64,000 nucleotides of DNA from Branchiostoma lanceolatum (taxonomy: Eukaryota; Chordata; Leptocardii; Amphioxiformes; Branchiostomatidae): positions 24,189,925 through 24,253,924 of the forward strand of contig NC_089725.1 in the NCBI RefSeq assembly GCF_035083965.1, read 5' to 3'. Positions 35,701 to 46,935 of the stretch are shown here, piece after piece. A model generated the notes under the pieces. It searched no databases, was not told where the DNA came from, and saw only the letters and a program-made list of their open reading frames with translations. The position numbers and the translations under genes are program-made. Numbering within the stretch: the first letter of the stretch is position 1; the number at the start of each line of letters is the position of its first letter.

Positions 35701-38700
35701 AAACATGATTGTGACAATCATGGTCAATGTTTTGTTGATCAGCAAGAAGACCATTCAATATTCTACAGTTAAGTACATGTACTACAAACAGTACAAACAT
35801 AATTCTGATGTGAAGTGGTAACCTCTACCCACCTGATTTTCAGCTGTTCTAGCTGCTCCTCCAGCATCTGCTGCTCGTTGGCCTTCTGTTCGTTCAGCTT
35901 CAGTTCTGTCTGGTACTTCTGGATGGCTCGCCTCCGCTTGGCGTCATTCTCTGTGATGAACTTCTCAAACTTCTGGACCCGGTCCTTTATCTAGTGGGAC
36001 ATGGAAGATCAAGAGTGTAAAGTTTGGATGGGGAATGCTTTGGAATAAAGGTAATAGGGAACTGAATAGAGTACAGGAATCACTCCATAGTGGGGAGGCT
36101 AGATTGTTACATTTTCCTTGCTGCCCTTTTCTTTGACAGACTGCCTCCACATACAGTTTGTCACTGGAAAACATAAGGATTCAGCCTCCCTCAACATCTG
36201 CTTGGAGGTTAGGTAAACTTGTCTCTATGACATTGTTGATATTCTTTTTGGTTGTTATCCACAGAAGCAAGGAATAAATTCTGTATCAGTGTCACTTGCT
36301 GTCACACTATACCTCATAGCACAAAAGCTCTGAGCCTAAAGGAAGATAGAATTGGGCCAAAACTCTGTGACAACCTTAGAAAGTGACATGGCAGTTGAGT
36401 AATGCACATCTTTGTCACTGACAGCACAGACAAGGTGTTCCAAACAGAAACTCTATATCAGGTACCTTACTGCCAGACAGAAGCACAGGATGTAACCACA
36501 ACAAATGGCATCAGGACGGAGTTTGTACTACTGGTATGCACCAACCCCCAGGACAGTGGTGGACTAGTAGTGCATGTGTGATAAGATTACTTGTTTGACA
36601 GATCATTATCATCTGGGTTAAAGGGAAATTCCTCTACTGACACCAGAACATAATGGCAGATGAAAAGCTTCTGCTACATCCATGACTTCCCCTGAATGAC
36701 ATGATTAATGGATATGTGAAAATCCATTCCCCCGATGCAACATTCAATACCAAGTGGCTATTCTGTGGATGTCATTTGATCCTATCAGAAGTCTTGATGT
36801 TACATACTAACAAATAAATCACCAGTGAATGGTATATTCAAAACATTGGAAACAAGTCTCTTTCAACTTGCTGGCAGCATTTCACCTCAAAATAGTCTAA
36901 GACTGTTAAGAGTTTGGTTTTACAAATAGGCATTGTTACAGATAAGTAACAATCGCAAGTTGCCACAAAGTACTGTATGCGAAGGTGCAATGTTACAGGA
37001 AGGGTCAAAGCCTTTGAACCCTATCCTTCACCCCACAAAGGAGAGTCTGCATAGAGGTATACAGGGGTAGCATTTTAACCTTCTTCCTGCTGCCCACCTC
37101 TAACCAATAAAGAATGGGGCGTCAAACGGCTGCTTCAGTGTGCTAAAGGTTAAGAAGATTTGTATTTTTGCCCACCTTCTGCTGTTTGTTCTGTAGCTCC
37201 AGCTGCCGCTGCTTGCATGTTTCCATCCGCTTGTGGAACTCCGCCCGCTTTGCGCTGAGCTCCTCGTCCACTCGCTGCACCTCCACCTCCTTCTTCAGCA
37301 GGAGAGTCTTCTGTAGGGTGCGGAACCCGTTCTCCAGGAGACGGCCTGCAGACTACAGGTTATGGAGTATTGTTAGAACTTAAATACCGAGGTAAAATCT
37401 GTATCTATGTAGCCATTATAACCGCCCTTCGGTGTAAGGCACTTAGCAGGCATGTGACACAGCAGCAGCTGGTTATATCTAGCTAATGAGGATGCTCCTA
37501 CAGTACTTGGTGGCAATGAGTTCCACTCTATGCTATTTCTAGGGGGAAAAAATTTAATCACCTTAATGACTACGGAACAGATGCTTAGAACTTTGTCCAA
37601 TATGGTGGGTATTAATCTTTTTAGTTATTATTACCCCTTGTTGCTATAAGGCCAAAATGTTGATTGTAGAGTCTTGTTAAACCAAATAACTAAGAAACTG
37701 ACACTTGCTACTTTGTCAAAATATAGTGGCCATGATTTTTTAAAAATTCTGCTTCTCTCTTGCTCGCTGTAAGACCATAGTGCTGCACAGAGATATGAAC
37801 AACCTCCAAATACACAATAGTTTACACATTTGAAGATAGAGCCAATCATTCTCTTATCACTCACCAGTCACCACCTAAATGTTACTTGAAATTAATGCAA
37901 ATTAAATAGCCACATATTTTACTCACCTCCTTGACAACTGGATATTTGTGGATGTCATCTTCAAGTTCTTCATCTTCCCTGAAGACAGAGGTGAAATATT
38001 AATGCTGACATTACTCCTCCTTCAGTAGCTAAGCATTCATTATTCAGTATCAGCAGTAAATGTCTTATCGTAGCCTAGATAGATGTGCTGTTTGACTCCT
38101 GATTGACCTTAGACCTTAATCTGAATGTAAGGGACTTATCTGCTGAAGTCTGTGATAAAGAATGTCCAACTTTGGAGCTGAGGAAAGAAGTTGAAGTGTT
38201 GATGTTAATTTGCCAACCAAATGATGGTTCTAATGTATATCCAAATAGTACTGAAAAACATGTCATGCAGAGGCTGCTATGTACAGAGGTCACAAAATAT
38301 GGTACAGACAGTAATGTTATAGTTGTGAACACCATTTAAGGTTATAGGAGAAATAAAAAGAAATGGAAGGTCATTTTGTAACTGAAAAGTTGACCGAATC
38401 TCAACGAAATCATCGGAAATGGACATCCAAGAAGTTGAGGAACATGTATTTTCATGATATGTTTACATTGGGTTCTATTAAGGGGATATTAAAAATGTAT
38501 TTCCGTTGCATGAGCTGATGATCTCCTTGTTTGATATCGAGTTGTCTAAATTCTGCACTCCAAGCAGATTTGACACCGATATGAATGGGCAAACAACCTG
38601 TAGTTGTCTAACGTAAAGGACCCTTGCTTATAGATGCCGTCCAAACTGTTTATAGTAACTCAGGGATCTACTTCCTGTCCCAAAGCTTACAAATGTCCCA

Positions 38701-39240
38701 TGATGAATAAACCAAAATGTAAAGCAGGATTTATGTGGAGCTTGAGTACAATAGGACAACAATGACGGGGTTTGATTAATGTAAAGATGTCGTTTTAGGA
38801 AATAAACGCACGGGATTAGCAACCATAGACACTCGGGAACGGGAAGAAAAGCTGTGGTTTGTGAATGGCCGTTAGCACCACAACCTAGAAACTCACTCGT
38901 GACAAATACCCCCTCATGGCCGTTTACACGCAAAATTGACCGATCTATTCACGCGAAGCCATTAAAGAATCACTATGGAGACAGACACAGATTTCACAAA
39001 ATCGTGTAGATGCGACCAAAGGGTTGAAAAGTTGTCGATTGGACTGGTTTTATCAACGGTCGTCCCAAGTAGGAATAACAAGCATGTCGGAAGGTAACCG
39101 ATCCGTGTGTTGTCTTTGTCAGGACTGGTCCTCGACCACCGGCTAACCCTGTGATTAACAGCCACTTACCTTTCACCAAGTTGGGTGACGAACACGTTTC
39201 TCTTGGGCTGCTCCAGGTTCAGGCGGAAAGGGTTCGCCAT
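32760..39240 (-). CDS. DUF4200 coiled-coil protein of the CFAP73/CCDC42 type, 10 exons, 412 aa
   Basis: Exons in transcript order: 39240-39170, 37978-37927, 37352-37176, 35990-35833, 35480-35398, 35088-34979, 34203-34144, 33830-33720, 33495-33379, 33059-32760; all phases close. The protein is nearly all coiled coil. Its core, RVQKFEKFITENDAKRRRAI, is the hallmark of the DUF4200 family (compare IQKFEQFIQENDQKRIRAM in human CCDC42). The C-terminus is Lys/Pro-rich and ends FGGLGRKK. Members of this family (CFAP73/MIA2, CCDC42) act in cilia: CFAP73 belongs to the MIA complex next to inner dynein arms. The N-terminus MANPFRLNLEQPKR lacks the EYFR segment of human CFAP73 and CCDC42, so the exact orthologue is open and no symbol is given. 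The start is ATG 39240 in a good context (ATCATGG). Confidence 0.88.
33890..34140. repeat. Two tandem copies of a ~120-bp unit abutting a splice donor
   Basis: ACTATACAAAGTTCATTGAT (about 33900) and ACTATAGAAAGTTCATTGAT (about 34018) start two copies that each run to GAAAATCTGTTTT. The right copy ends within a few bases of the donor of the coiled-coil gene's exon 34144-34203. Confidence 0.75.
35991..37175 (-). other. Intron of the DUF4200 gene, with an ATCTGCTTGGAG repeat end
   Basis: 1.2 kb intron. ATCTGCTTGGAG at 36195-36206 is the reverse complement of the MITE end seen at 3481; no partner arm was identified. Confidence 0.5.
37979..39169 (-). other. First intron of the DUF4200 gene, with a CTCCAAGCAGAT repeat end
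   Basis: 1.2 kb intron. CTCCAAGCAGAT is present at 38558-38569. The 78-codon ORF at 38103 has no recognisable content. Confidence 0.5.
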
Positions 39241-40079
39241 GATCACAGGCTTTCCCTGCACTGTGCTTCACTGTAATGGGCGTGAGTAGCGCCTGAAAAG
39301 TTTTGTGTTTGCCCCTAGTTGTGATTAGCATATGAAACGATTAACTCCCATAACAACCAGTGTTTACCTGTAGCCCCGCAGACCACGTGACCCGTTTCAG
39401 GTGACACCATTGTGCCACAGGTAGGGAGGTAAGCAAACACACCTGTCCAAAGCCGAGACAAAAGTCGGCAGAACGGGTGCCTCAAGCATGTATCACAAAT
39501 ACAACGGCAAGTTCTCGGTGCCTATTTCGTCTTCTGAATGACTTTTAATGGTGTATTCTTGCGAATGAACTCGTAAAGTAAAGGCGGTTCTATGAAAAGA
39601 CAGGTAACAGTTAACGTTAGAAAGATCGTTGAATATGTTAACTCCGCTGCCCTCGTCTCAGAGCAATGAAATAAATTTAAAGGTTCATTTGTGCTTCCTT
39701 TAAAGCCATGGCCTCTAAAGCCGCGTCAATTAAGAGCATTGTCCATTATTGTCTATGTTGAGGTATGACCAATGTGAGTCAGCGATGGGAGAAAAAAGAC
39801 TTTGCCGCTGTTCGGGTCAGGTTCGGGGAATAGTCGGAGCATAAAGCTGAGGAGACACTTCATTTTATCAATGATATTTTCGGGCACCCCGAAAATAATG
39901 ATATTGAAAGATGAGCAAATAAATTTGAACAAGATTGGCAACGCAAAAAGACGTTGTCGTGCCGATGGTGGTCTCTGTTAATGTTTTCGTTTTTTTTAGC
40001 CCACATGCAAATAAATACCTCACTTGCACATAAGTCATATCAGTTGATCACCTTCTCTGCCCAAATAACACAAGTTGTC

Positions 40080-40860
40080 CAAAGTTTGAAAGTCTTGTCT
40101 TCATAAAAAAGGATATTGTCCAATTTCCTCATAAATTATGTAAATGAGACCCTCATATGCAAGATTTATGTCTAATAATGGCCACATTTACTTAACTTCC
40201 AAATGTTGCAAGAATGAAATCCCCATCATTTACCACTACGGATTTATAGTATTTTGTCATTAATTATGCAAATTAGGTATTGATTTTCATAACTGATATC
40301 TATTGATATTCATCTATTTCTCAGTTACATATGCCATGTGTCTGAGAGTCCTATAATGGCATGCAGCTGATTTGTAAACTTTCCTCATTAATTATGCAAA
40401 TTAGATAATGATTTGCATGATTGGCATATGATTATGTAAGTCATCACTTAAGTTCTCTACATATCAAAAATCATGACGATCCGTCAACCCCTTCTTGAGG
40501 TATTCTCTTTCAAAGTTTGAGACAAAATCAGCCCCTGCAGTTCCAAAATGCCGCTCGGGGGCCCAAATCTACATGACCTAATTTCTCTCCCAAGAGCTGC
40601 TCACTAAAAACATGACCATAGCATGTTCAGAACACGAGATTTCAAAAGCGCTAGTCCCCCTGCTGTACCATAGAAAGTCCTTAGAGGCCCTAATATCTAA
40701 TCACTTTGAGGCCTCACAAAGACCTAACTACCTACCAATTTAGAAGATAATCCATCCAGGCATTATTGAGTTATCGTCCTGTGGACTTAAATTCCTGTGG
40801 ACACATTCCTGTACAATTCCTAGAATTCTTGTAACCTGCAAACAATAAATTATCCAATTT
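40080..40860. repeat. AT-rich dispersed-repeat-like region
   Basis: CATTAATTATGCAAATTAG occurs twice (about 40259 and 40387), with a degenerate copy near 40130. It is followed by a longer segment with ATCATGACGATCCGTCAACC. Multiple related AT-rich units and no ORF suggest an old transposon family. Superfamily not assigned. Confidence 0.45.
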
Positions 40861-41139
40861 CTAGTCTTTCCTGTGTATCCTAAGTTTCAATAACACTATA
40901 CCATTACATATCGACGTACAAGGATCAGCGATGTGATATCATTGTGTGGTGAGAACTGATAGAAAATCTAAGCGCTAATAGACTGATTCTAACTGTCCAT
41001 CACAATTAGCGCTTCGACCAATGAGAGAGTGACTGCATGTCCGTCAAATATTTGCCGGGTACCAATCATCCCTTGCGAAACCCCAGCTTGGAGCCTCCTC
41101 TGTCTATGCAAAGAGGCTATGCAAGTCCTAAGTGTGAAG

Positions 41140-42048
41140 ATGGCGCAACCAACAACCCGCCAGGCAGAAGTCCTCAACAAGCTGAATTTTGAAGAGTTTG
41201 TAGAGAAGCTTGGAAATATAGTCGAGAAGTCCCCAATGGTCGCCGCGGCAGTTTGGTCAAAAAGACCGTTCTGCAGTTTGCAAGACGTCCATAAAGCAAT
41301 CGGTGACTTCATTGACGGGCTTCCAATCTACGGTGGGTGTTGCATAGAATAAGCAGATAATCACCGATATCAGCTTAATCTATTCTCCAAGCAGAGGTTT
41401 CGATCGGGGGGCTAGTAATGACTAGGCTCCAAGGAGGCCCAATGGATTGCAAAGACCGTATCCAACTGGAAGAAGGAGCTTGTATAGCAATCCAATGGGT
41501 TGCAAAACGTACTTCCTTTGCCAGTTTGATACGGTCTTAGCAACCTATAGATCTGCTTGGAGATTAAGTTATGACCGGGATTTTTAACGCTGCTAAATCC
41601 CGGCCACTACTAGCCCCCGGGCCCCGCTCGAAACCTCTCATTGGGAAATAATTTGATTCATGTTGTGTCAGCAAAAGTTTGCAGCTACAATCAGTTTTTG
41701 TCATGATTCTAGGTTCATTTCCTTCTGCCCTTGTTCCTTTCAACAGGTAAAGAAGGCCTACTTCGCTGTTTTCCTGACTTGGCGGGAAAACTGACCCGAG
41801 AAGGGCGACTGAGCGCGGATTCTACCGGAGAACAGCGGTCCGCAGGGCTGTTCGATTTAACCACGGAGGAACAGACCAACATTGCCCGGCTCAACTCGCG
41901 TTACAAGGAAAAGTTTGGGTTTCGCTTCGTGCTGTGCGCCCGTCTGAACAAGAAGGACGCCATTCTAGCAGGGCTGAAGACAAGGATCAACAACTCTAAG
42001 GATGAGGAAATCAAAACTGGTATCGGGGAGGCAAAGAAGATCTGCTGA
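41140..42048 (+). CDS. URAD: URAD-like protein (OHCU decarboxylase family), 2 exons, 164 aa, catalytic His replaced and C-terminus short
   Basis: Exons 41140-41332 and 41747-42048, phase 1/2. Known role of the family: decarboxylation of 2-oxo-4-hydroxy-4-carboxy-5-ureidoimidazoline to S-allantoin, the last step of urate oxidation, usually in peroxisomes. Family signatures are NFEEFVEKLGNIVEKSP, AAVWSKRPF, GKEGLLRC-PDLAG, EQRSAGL and FVLCARLNKKDAIL. In characterised enzymes the motif is RCHPDLAG with His (67 in zebrafish) catalytic; here it reads RCFPDLAG (Phe73). The other catalytic acid (Glu93, in GEQ) is kept. The conserved FGFPF motif reads FGFRF (Arg124). The protein ends KKIC-stop and lacks the last ~15-20 residues, including the peroxisomal SKL-type tail. 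It may be an inactive or repurposed copy. The start is ATG 41140 (AAGATGG). Confidence 0.93.
41385..41640. mobile_element. Nested foldback MITEs in the URAD intron
   Basis: The outer inverted repeat runs from CTCCAAGCAGAGGTTTCG (41385) to CGAAACCTCT (about 41627), with GGGGGCTAGTA and TACTAGCCCCC inside. Nested in it, an arm containing ATTGCAAAGACCGTATCC (about 41440-41470) pairs with one ending ATCTGCTTGGAG at 41551-41562, followed by ATTA as at 3594. It is the same end family as the 3477-3594 element. Confidence 0.7.
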
Positions 42049-42312
42049 TCACACACACACACACGAACGCTGACGAAAACATAACCTTCTCGGCGTAGGT
42101 AACAAATGTACAGATGATATCTCGGCTCGATGATTGACGTGTTCAAAGAGTATAAGTATGTTTTTAAATTTCATGTATTAATTTAAGTTACTTGAAAAGC
42201 TACACCATTTTCATGTTACATCTGCTCAGTATTCTGAAACACCACATCTCAAGTGGAGTTCTTTTGGAATTGAGTATTTACTACAAAGGCGTTGGAGGTT
42301 CTCTTGTGAATT
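42049..42312. other. Short convergent intergenic gap with (CA)n
   Basis: 264 bp between the URAD stop and the MYND gene stop. An ACACACACAC run begins at 42049, directly after the URAD stop. Both 3' UTRs must be short or overlap. Confidence 0.7.
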
Positions 42313-44691
42313 TTATTTGGAGTCGGCAGTAGTCCTGATGGTTCGTTTGAACCTTGTAAGAATGTCCTTCTTGCAACAGCAGAATTCCTTGTGGCTGTCA
42401 AACCAATGGATCCTCTGGCACTCTACACTGCAGTAGCGCGCCATGCGGCATCTGCAGAAAAGTACAGAAATAAATATTTGTAACGAATAATGATGCAAGA
42501 AGAGATAGTGATTTGATTATTATAGATCCTCCGGGGATCCCAAAACTGATGCGAGCGCGTGCAAATGAAAAAATTTGGCAAAAAAAGTTGCCTTCATCTG
42601 TCTTCACTTTCCATCGAAGAACCTCTCTCTGTTATTCCTTACACAGATAATTCGAATGTTTGATTGATTAGTACTATATTTTTCATGCTGTACAAGGAAA
42701 GTGCACAACTTGAGTCCGCCGATAATTTTTCTTATACATTTGTTTTTCTTTGAGGGTTTATGAATAAAACAAATACATTAGTCTATATGTATACGTATCA
42801 CCCACCTCGCGCATGCGCCGAACCTGGCGGGCGCATCCCTCTCACTGTTGAAACAGATAGGAGAGGAACAGACCACGTCCATGTTCAGGCCGTCCTCACG
42901 GAGCATGCGCGGGGAGAAGATGCACTCGTCATGGTCGTGTTTGGTCGCCAGGCGGTCCAGGCGGTTCTGAGACTTGTAGTAGTTGACCTTGCCGGGCTCC
43001 TGTAGCTCCCACGCCACCAGGGAAGCATGGCGAAGGAGACAACTCACGAAGTCAGATCTAGGCAAGAGCAGATAATCATGTTTTTTAAATTCAGCTGTAT
43101 CGTTTGTTTCAAAGAAAAAGACAATACAAAGGATAAGCATGGCACGAAAAAGGGTATATTCAGAATTGGCTCAAGAACCGCACATTTGGTAACGGAGGTA
43201 TAGTAACAAAAAACGAGGCAATGAACAAGCGCGTATGGTGATAAGCCGTGTAATTGGATATATTGAGCGTATTGAATTATTAGTTGTAGATTTTGCGGTT
43301 AATCCAATGGTATACAACTGTTCCCACATATTATTAGTAATCTGAAAGTAACTAAACTTTGTTAACGCTGCGTTAACCAGTCCAAGATAAGATGATTTGC
43401 TCGCTCTCTTACTCTTTGTTTTTCAAGCCTGTGTTTTCCTGCCAGTAGCTGCGAGCCTTGTCCAGGATGGTCTGGACCGCCTCCTTCATGCCGAGCACCT
43501 CCAGCTGGGCGACACAGTCCGGCCCGCCAACCTCCGCCACGTACAGAGCCATTCTCAAACCGAACCTGCAACAGAAGCTGTCGTTTACCATCCCTGCAAG
43601 TAAGTGCTAGTAGTGGAGATGGCTTGGCCGTTCAAATCATTCGTATGCAGGGCAGAGGTATTTCAGTGTTGTGATATCGACTCGTCGCTCCGTGTGTTCG
43701 TACAGTGTATGTATTTGATCGACAGAACTCATTTCAAAACACAGTAGCTAATGCCATTTAATGCAGACTAGCGTCTTCTGCCAACAGTTATAAAGCGATT
43801 TTAACTCTAACCTTAAGGACATTAAAAAACAAATAGATTGAGCAAGAATACAAAAGTCAGCGTTAACGCTATAGATTAACATAATTATCAAAATGTCAAC
43901 AGTAACAAACAAGCATACCAGGTCGTCACAACGTTGTCCTTCTTCAACATCTGCATCAGCAGGTGCCCGAAGGACGGCAGTTTGGGGTGTCCTTCGCCAA
44001 GCAGGGCGAGCAGACGGCGAGCCTTCATGGTCATCAGGGTGTTGTGGATGCCCCACAGGACCAACCACGGCACAAAGTCTAAATCATCGTCATCGTCGTC
44101 ACTACTGGTGTCACTGCTGTCGCCACGGAAGTTGTCCTCTTCATCGTTGGCACGAAACAAGCCGCGGTGGTTTAACTCCGTCAGTTCAGGATGTTCTAAC
44201 GCGGCAGTCAGCATGATCTGATAGAGACTGAGTAGTTGAGGAGCGAACTCACCCATCTTTGCAAGTGCGGGTTCGTACATACAAATGTTACAGAAGAACA
44301 TAGAAAGAGCACAGACGGGGACGCCTCCAAGCTGGTACCTCGCGAAAGAGTTCTGCTCTTTTTTACGCCTCCTGTGTATGGATGTATTCCTGGTGTTAGC
44401 TCTGTGAACAATCGCCAACATTATCTCAAGGGATGGCTTCATAGTCTTCTCTGTGACCATCTGAACTACTTTTGCGTCTTTTGGGCTCGGGAAGTCCGAG
44501 AACGCGTCCAGATCATCCACCTGTTCCCGACATTTGTGAGCGGCTCTGCTGATGTTGGCGAGGTGGTTCGCGGTGATTCGCTCTGCAAGTGCCGTCAGGT
44601 CCTCCGTGCAGTCTGAGCAGATACAAGAATCCACGTGGTGCCCTGTGCCGTCCGTCTGAGGTGGAGCTAATGCCATCCTTTGAAGGTACAT
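42313..44691 (-). CDS. MYND-type zinc-finger protein, 4 exons, 438 aa
   Basis: Exons in transcript order: 44691-43919, 43565-43413, 43057-42806, 42451-42313; phases close. Residues 1-258 are largely helical with Cys pairs near the N-terminus (CICSDC) and an acidic Ser/Asp run at about 205-218. The C-terminus holds a MYND finger: Cys372, Cys377, Cys391, Cys394, Cys400, Cys404, His413, Cys417, with the typical YCSVECQRIHW. MYND fingers bind proline-rich peptides in partner proteins. The first Cys pair is spaced C-x4-C rather than the common C-x2-C. There is no SET domain, so it is not a SMYD methyltransferase. I cannot name an orthologue. The start is the first ATG at 44691; a second in-frame ATG lies five codons downstream. 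AATAAA overlaps the stop codon. Confidence 0.86.
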
Positions 44692-44957
44692 GGCGACCGG
44701 GGCTCGGAACGATGTCTATCTTGTGCGTGAACAGGTGCAGTGTTCATAAGATGCTGTTATGTTGTGCTGTTATGGCAACTGTTCTTGAAGGTGTTCTAGT
44801 TCTATGCGCTGCTATCTAAAATGATTCGTGGGATGTTCTTGAACATCATGGCATGTAACGTTACCATTTAATTATAAAAATCTGTCTATCTGTTCATGAC
44901 TTTCAGTGATTCACTTCCGGAAGGTGACCTGTTCTGAGAAATTGGGCGTTTCTTTAC

Positions 44958-45223
44958 TTTCCAAGCAGATCTAGAGGTTCGGCCCCAGCTGGTTTTTGAC
45001 GTGCTTTTAGGCGTTTTTGTCGGGCTTTCTACTTGGAGAGTAGCCTTTTTTACTAGTATCCAGAAGAAGACCGGAAAACTGGAGTGGAATTCGTCGAGTT
45101 CAGAACACGTTGCTTCTCTTTTGTGCATCACGTGTACTTCTTTGTTTACTGGTGAGGCAACCATGCATGCCATTAAGTAATGAATGATCTTCATTGCATA
45201 TTCCTGCCCAACATCTGCTTAGA
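44958..45223. mobile_element. Probable MITE with CCAAGCAGAT/ATCTGCTTAGAG ends
   Basis: TTCCAAGCAGATCTAG at 44959 and ATCTGCTTAGAG at 45212-45223 are inverted copies of the end motif shared with the 3477-3594 element. The interior arms were not clearly matched, so element status is moderate. Confidence 0.5.
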
Positions 45224-45670
45224 GAGTTGGTCTGACCAATGGCGTTACGCTACTACACCTTACATATGGTAATGAATGAATTAGCGAGCACGCCAGTGAC
45301 GTTCATTTCGTGTTGTACAAAGAATGGTGAGGACGTGTTCCAATGTCCCTGGAGAATATATAGGTTTCAAAGTAAGTCTTCTTTTCTTTGTGTCACCACT
45401 TGTAGCTGCCATGTAAACTGTAGAACCGTTTGTAGACAAAAATGTGTGTGGAACATTTGTTCATTGGATGTCATAATATCATTTAAATGTCCGGGAATGT
45501 TTGAGGCACTGAAATGGAAATATAGACACTAACATGGCGGCGGATACAACAATGATGTCACATGGATAAGGTAGTTCATGGTTTCATGTGAGCAGTTTCA
45601 GTATGATACATTGTGGGTAATATGTCAAACTGTAGGTTCCTGGACATTTTTATGCATTGCTAACCTAATC

Positions 45671-45752
45671 AACATAACATAACATAACATAACATAACAT
45701 AACATAACATAACATAACATAACATAACATAACATAACATAACATAACATAA
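45671..45752. repeat. (AACAT)n satellite, about 16 copies
   Basis: Uninterrupted pentamer run, 82 bp. Confidence 0.97.
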
Positions 45753-46030
45753 CTCAAGTTAGCGAGGGGCCTTCAACATTTGCATATTACCCACGTCCGC
45801 ATAACCATCACACTGCATATGCGCACTTCGAAACCGTCAACTAGCTCATACGCTTCAACCAAGGAAGTCACAGCTCCATCAACTTGATTATGATAATATT
45901 TCATTGATGCAGTGAAATGACGTCCAAAACCATCATTTCATGAAATGAATGACCAGGGTAATTTCTTGCAGGCATGATGTACATGTACGTACAGGAGGAG
46001 GAAGAAATTCGAAGATGGCGTGCGGTGGCT

Positions 46031-46935
46031 GATGCTGAGTTCGCGGAGGCGGATGCTGAGTTCGCGGAGGCGGATGCTGAGCTAGCGGAGGCGGATGCTG
46101 AGCTAGCGGAGGCGGATTCTGAGTTCGCGGAGACGGATGCTGAGTTCGCGGAGGCGGATGCTGAGTTCGCGAAGGCAGATGCTGAGTTCGCGGAGGCGGA
46201 TGCTGAGTTCGCGGAGGCGGATGCTGAGTTCGCGGAGGCGGATGCTGAGTTCGCGGAGACGGATGCTGAGTTCGCGGAGACGGATGCTGAGTTCGCGGAG
46301 GCGGATGCTGAGCTAGCGGAGACGGATGCTGCGTTCGCGGAGGCGGATGCTGAGTTCGCGGAGACGGATGCTGAGTTCGAGGAGACGGATGCCGAGAGAG
46401 CTGAGGCGGATGCCGAGAGAGCTGAGGCAGATGCCGAGAGAGCTGAGGCGGATGCCGAGAGAGCTGAGGCGGATGCCGAGAGAGCTGAGGCGGATGCTGA
46501 GTTCGCGGAGGCGTATGCTGAGCTAGCGGAGGCGGATGCTGAGTTCGCGGAGGCGGATGCTGAGTTCGCGGAGACGGATGCTGAGAGAGAGATGAGGCGG
46601 ATGCCGAGAGAGCTGAGGCGGATGCCGAGAGAGCTGAGGCGGATGCCGAGAGAGCTGAGGCGGATGCCGAGAGAGCTGAGGCGGATGCCGAGAGAGCTGA
46701 GGCGGATGACGAGAGAGCTGAGGCGGATGCCGAGAGAGCTGAGGCGGATGCCGAGAGAGCTGAGGCGGATGCCGAGAGAGCTGAGGCGGATGCCGAGAGA
46801 GCTGAGGCGGATGCCGAGAGAGCTGAGGCGGATGCCGAGAGAGCGGAGGCGGATGCCGAGAGAGCGGAGGCGGATGCCGAGAGAGCGGAGGCGGATGCCG
46901 AGAGAGCTGAGGTGGATGCCGAGAGAGATGAGGCG
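46031..46935. repeat. 21-bp minisatellite, 43 units in alternating subtypes
   Basis: Units begin GATGCTGAGTTC (type A) or GATGCCGAGAGA (type B). Order by position: 17 type A (46031-46387), 5 type B (46388-46492), 4 type A (46493-46576), one 23-bp hybrid (46577-46599), 16 type B (46600-46935). Because 21 is a multiple of three, long frames stay open on both strands (332 codons plus, 432 codons minus), giving low-complexity Ala/Glu/Asp or Ser/Ala/Leu/Arg peptides. The 23-bp unit shifts the frame without introducing a stop. I read this as a non-coding VNTR, not a protein gene. Confidence 0.88.

Noticed and set aside
42313-44691. SMYD-type methyltransferase
   Set aside because: Only the MYND finger is present; there is no SET domain motif.
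45671-45752. Telomere-like repeat
   Set aside because: The unit is AACAT, not TTAGGG; it is a plain pentamer satellite.
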